A model generated the notes under the pieces. The model worked only from the letters and a program-made list of their open reading frames with translations. It had not been told where the DNA came from and searched no databases. The position numbers and the translations under genes are program-made. This document shows, one piece after another, positions 63,875 to 64,000 of a stretch of DNA of 64,000 bases. The stretch is from Acidovorax sp. RAC01 (lineage in GTDB: Bacteria > Pseudomonadota > Gammaproteobacteria > Burkholderiales > Burkholderiaceae_C): positions 62,001 through 126,000 of the forward strand of contig NZ_CP016447.1 in assembly GCF_001714725.1 (NCBI RefSeq). Direction: 5' to 3'. How positions within the stretch are numbered: position 1 is the stretch's first letter; each line of letters starts with the position of its first letter.

Positions 63875-64000
63875 TCACTTTTCTTTTTCAGTCTTGTCCG
63901 CCATCGCGGCCGAAGCAGTTGCGTGTGTTGCAGCTGGAGTGACTGACGAGTTGCCAGGCAGCTGCACGGTTGCCAGTCCGCCGATTCCCTCGTGTTTTGA
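63875..64000 (-). CDS. 3' end of a gene cut by the window edge
   Basis: The last 41 codons of a minus-strand gene whose start lies outside the window. The visible part is KHEGIGGLATVQLPGNSSV followed by a low-complexity Ala/Thr/Ser stretch and a charged end MADKTEKEK, then TGA. The family cannot be named from this tail. It is convergent with the CzcI-like gene, 14 bp away. Confidence 0.5.
   Translation of the reverse strand, partial: SKHEGIGGLATVQLPGNSSVTPAATHATASAAMADKTEKEK

Noticed and set aside
28753..64000. Prophage, integrase or conjugative genes for the metal region
   Set aside because: Apart from one IS256-type transposase no mobility gene was found; island status is inferred from gene content only.

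Overview
The window is a high-GC chromosomal segment of a betaproteobacterium, most likely of the family Comamonadaceae (Acidovorax/Comamonas/Delftia-like). This rests on the tig-clpP-clpX-lon order, Bug/TctC-type periplasmic binding proteins, a squalene-forming hpnCDE set, small DUF4148-type secreted proteins, and short dispersed repeats built around tagctat/gatagc that I associate with this family. No species can be named from sequence alone.

Positions 1-28,750 are ordinary core chromosome. On the minus strand: a YgjP-like metallopeptidase, a conserved hypothetical, a tRNA cluster (Gly-Cys-Gly-Leu in transcription order), lon, clpX, clpP, tRNA-Leu(UAG) upstream of tig, and an RND efflux pair behind a TetR-type operator. 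On the plus strand: hpnC, an L-serine dehydratase, hpnD-hpnE, a TctC-like protein, a TctDE-like two-component system and a second TctC-like protein. Then come two membrane proteins and a HAD hydrolase (minus), ferrochelatase (plus) and a Lon-like AAA protease (plus).

From about 28,750 to the end the window is a metal-resistance region. Its copper/silver part has a CueR-type promoter driving a CopZ-like chaperone and a Met-rich lipoprotein. A long minus-strand operon follows (DUF2933 protein, CopF/SilP-type P1B ATPase, small secreted protein, CusC, CusB fused to a CusF domain, CusA), then an RsbQ-like hydrolase and a PAS-GGDEF diguanylate cyclase. A complete IS256-family element sits at the 3' end of the cyclase gene and replaces its stop codon. 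Next are a DUF305 protein and a Csp3-like copper-storage protein, DUF4148-type secreted proteins, an orphan FliE, and a nuclease-like gene translationally coupled to copRS. Divergent from copR runs a periplasmic copper-detoxification operon (small protein, TolC-like lipoprotein, multicopper oxidase, cupredoxin, CusF-like protein, small protein).

The last 10 kb hold a decayed MerR-family regulator, an arsenic operon (arsR-arsC-acr3-arsH), a MarR regulator, a Zn/Cd/Pb-type P1B ATPase with two tandem HMA domains, a second metal-type two-component system, another DUF4148-like protein, a CzcI-like protein and the 3' end of one more gene.

The genes form layered metal handling. Cytosolic buffering (CopZ, Csp3) and inner-membrane export (CopF, ZntA, Acr3) feed trans-envelope export (CusCBA) and periplasmic oxidation or binding (multicopper oxidase, cupredoxin, CusF, Met-rich lipoprotein), under CopRS, the second two-component system, ArsR and MerR-type promoters. 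The least explained parts are the copS-coupled nuclease-like gene, the orphan fliE, the RsbQ/diguanylate-cyclase module behind cusA, and the family of small secreted proteins beside the two-component systems.
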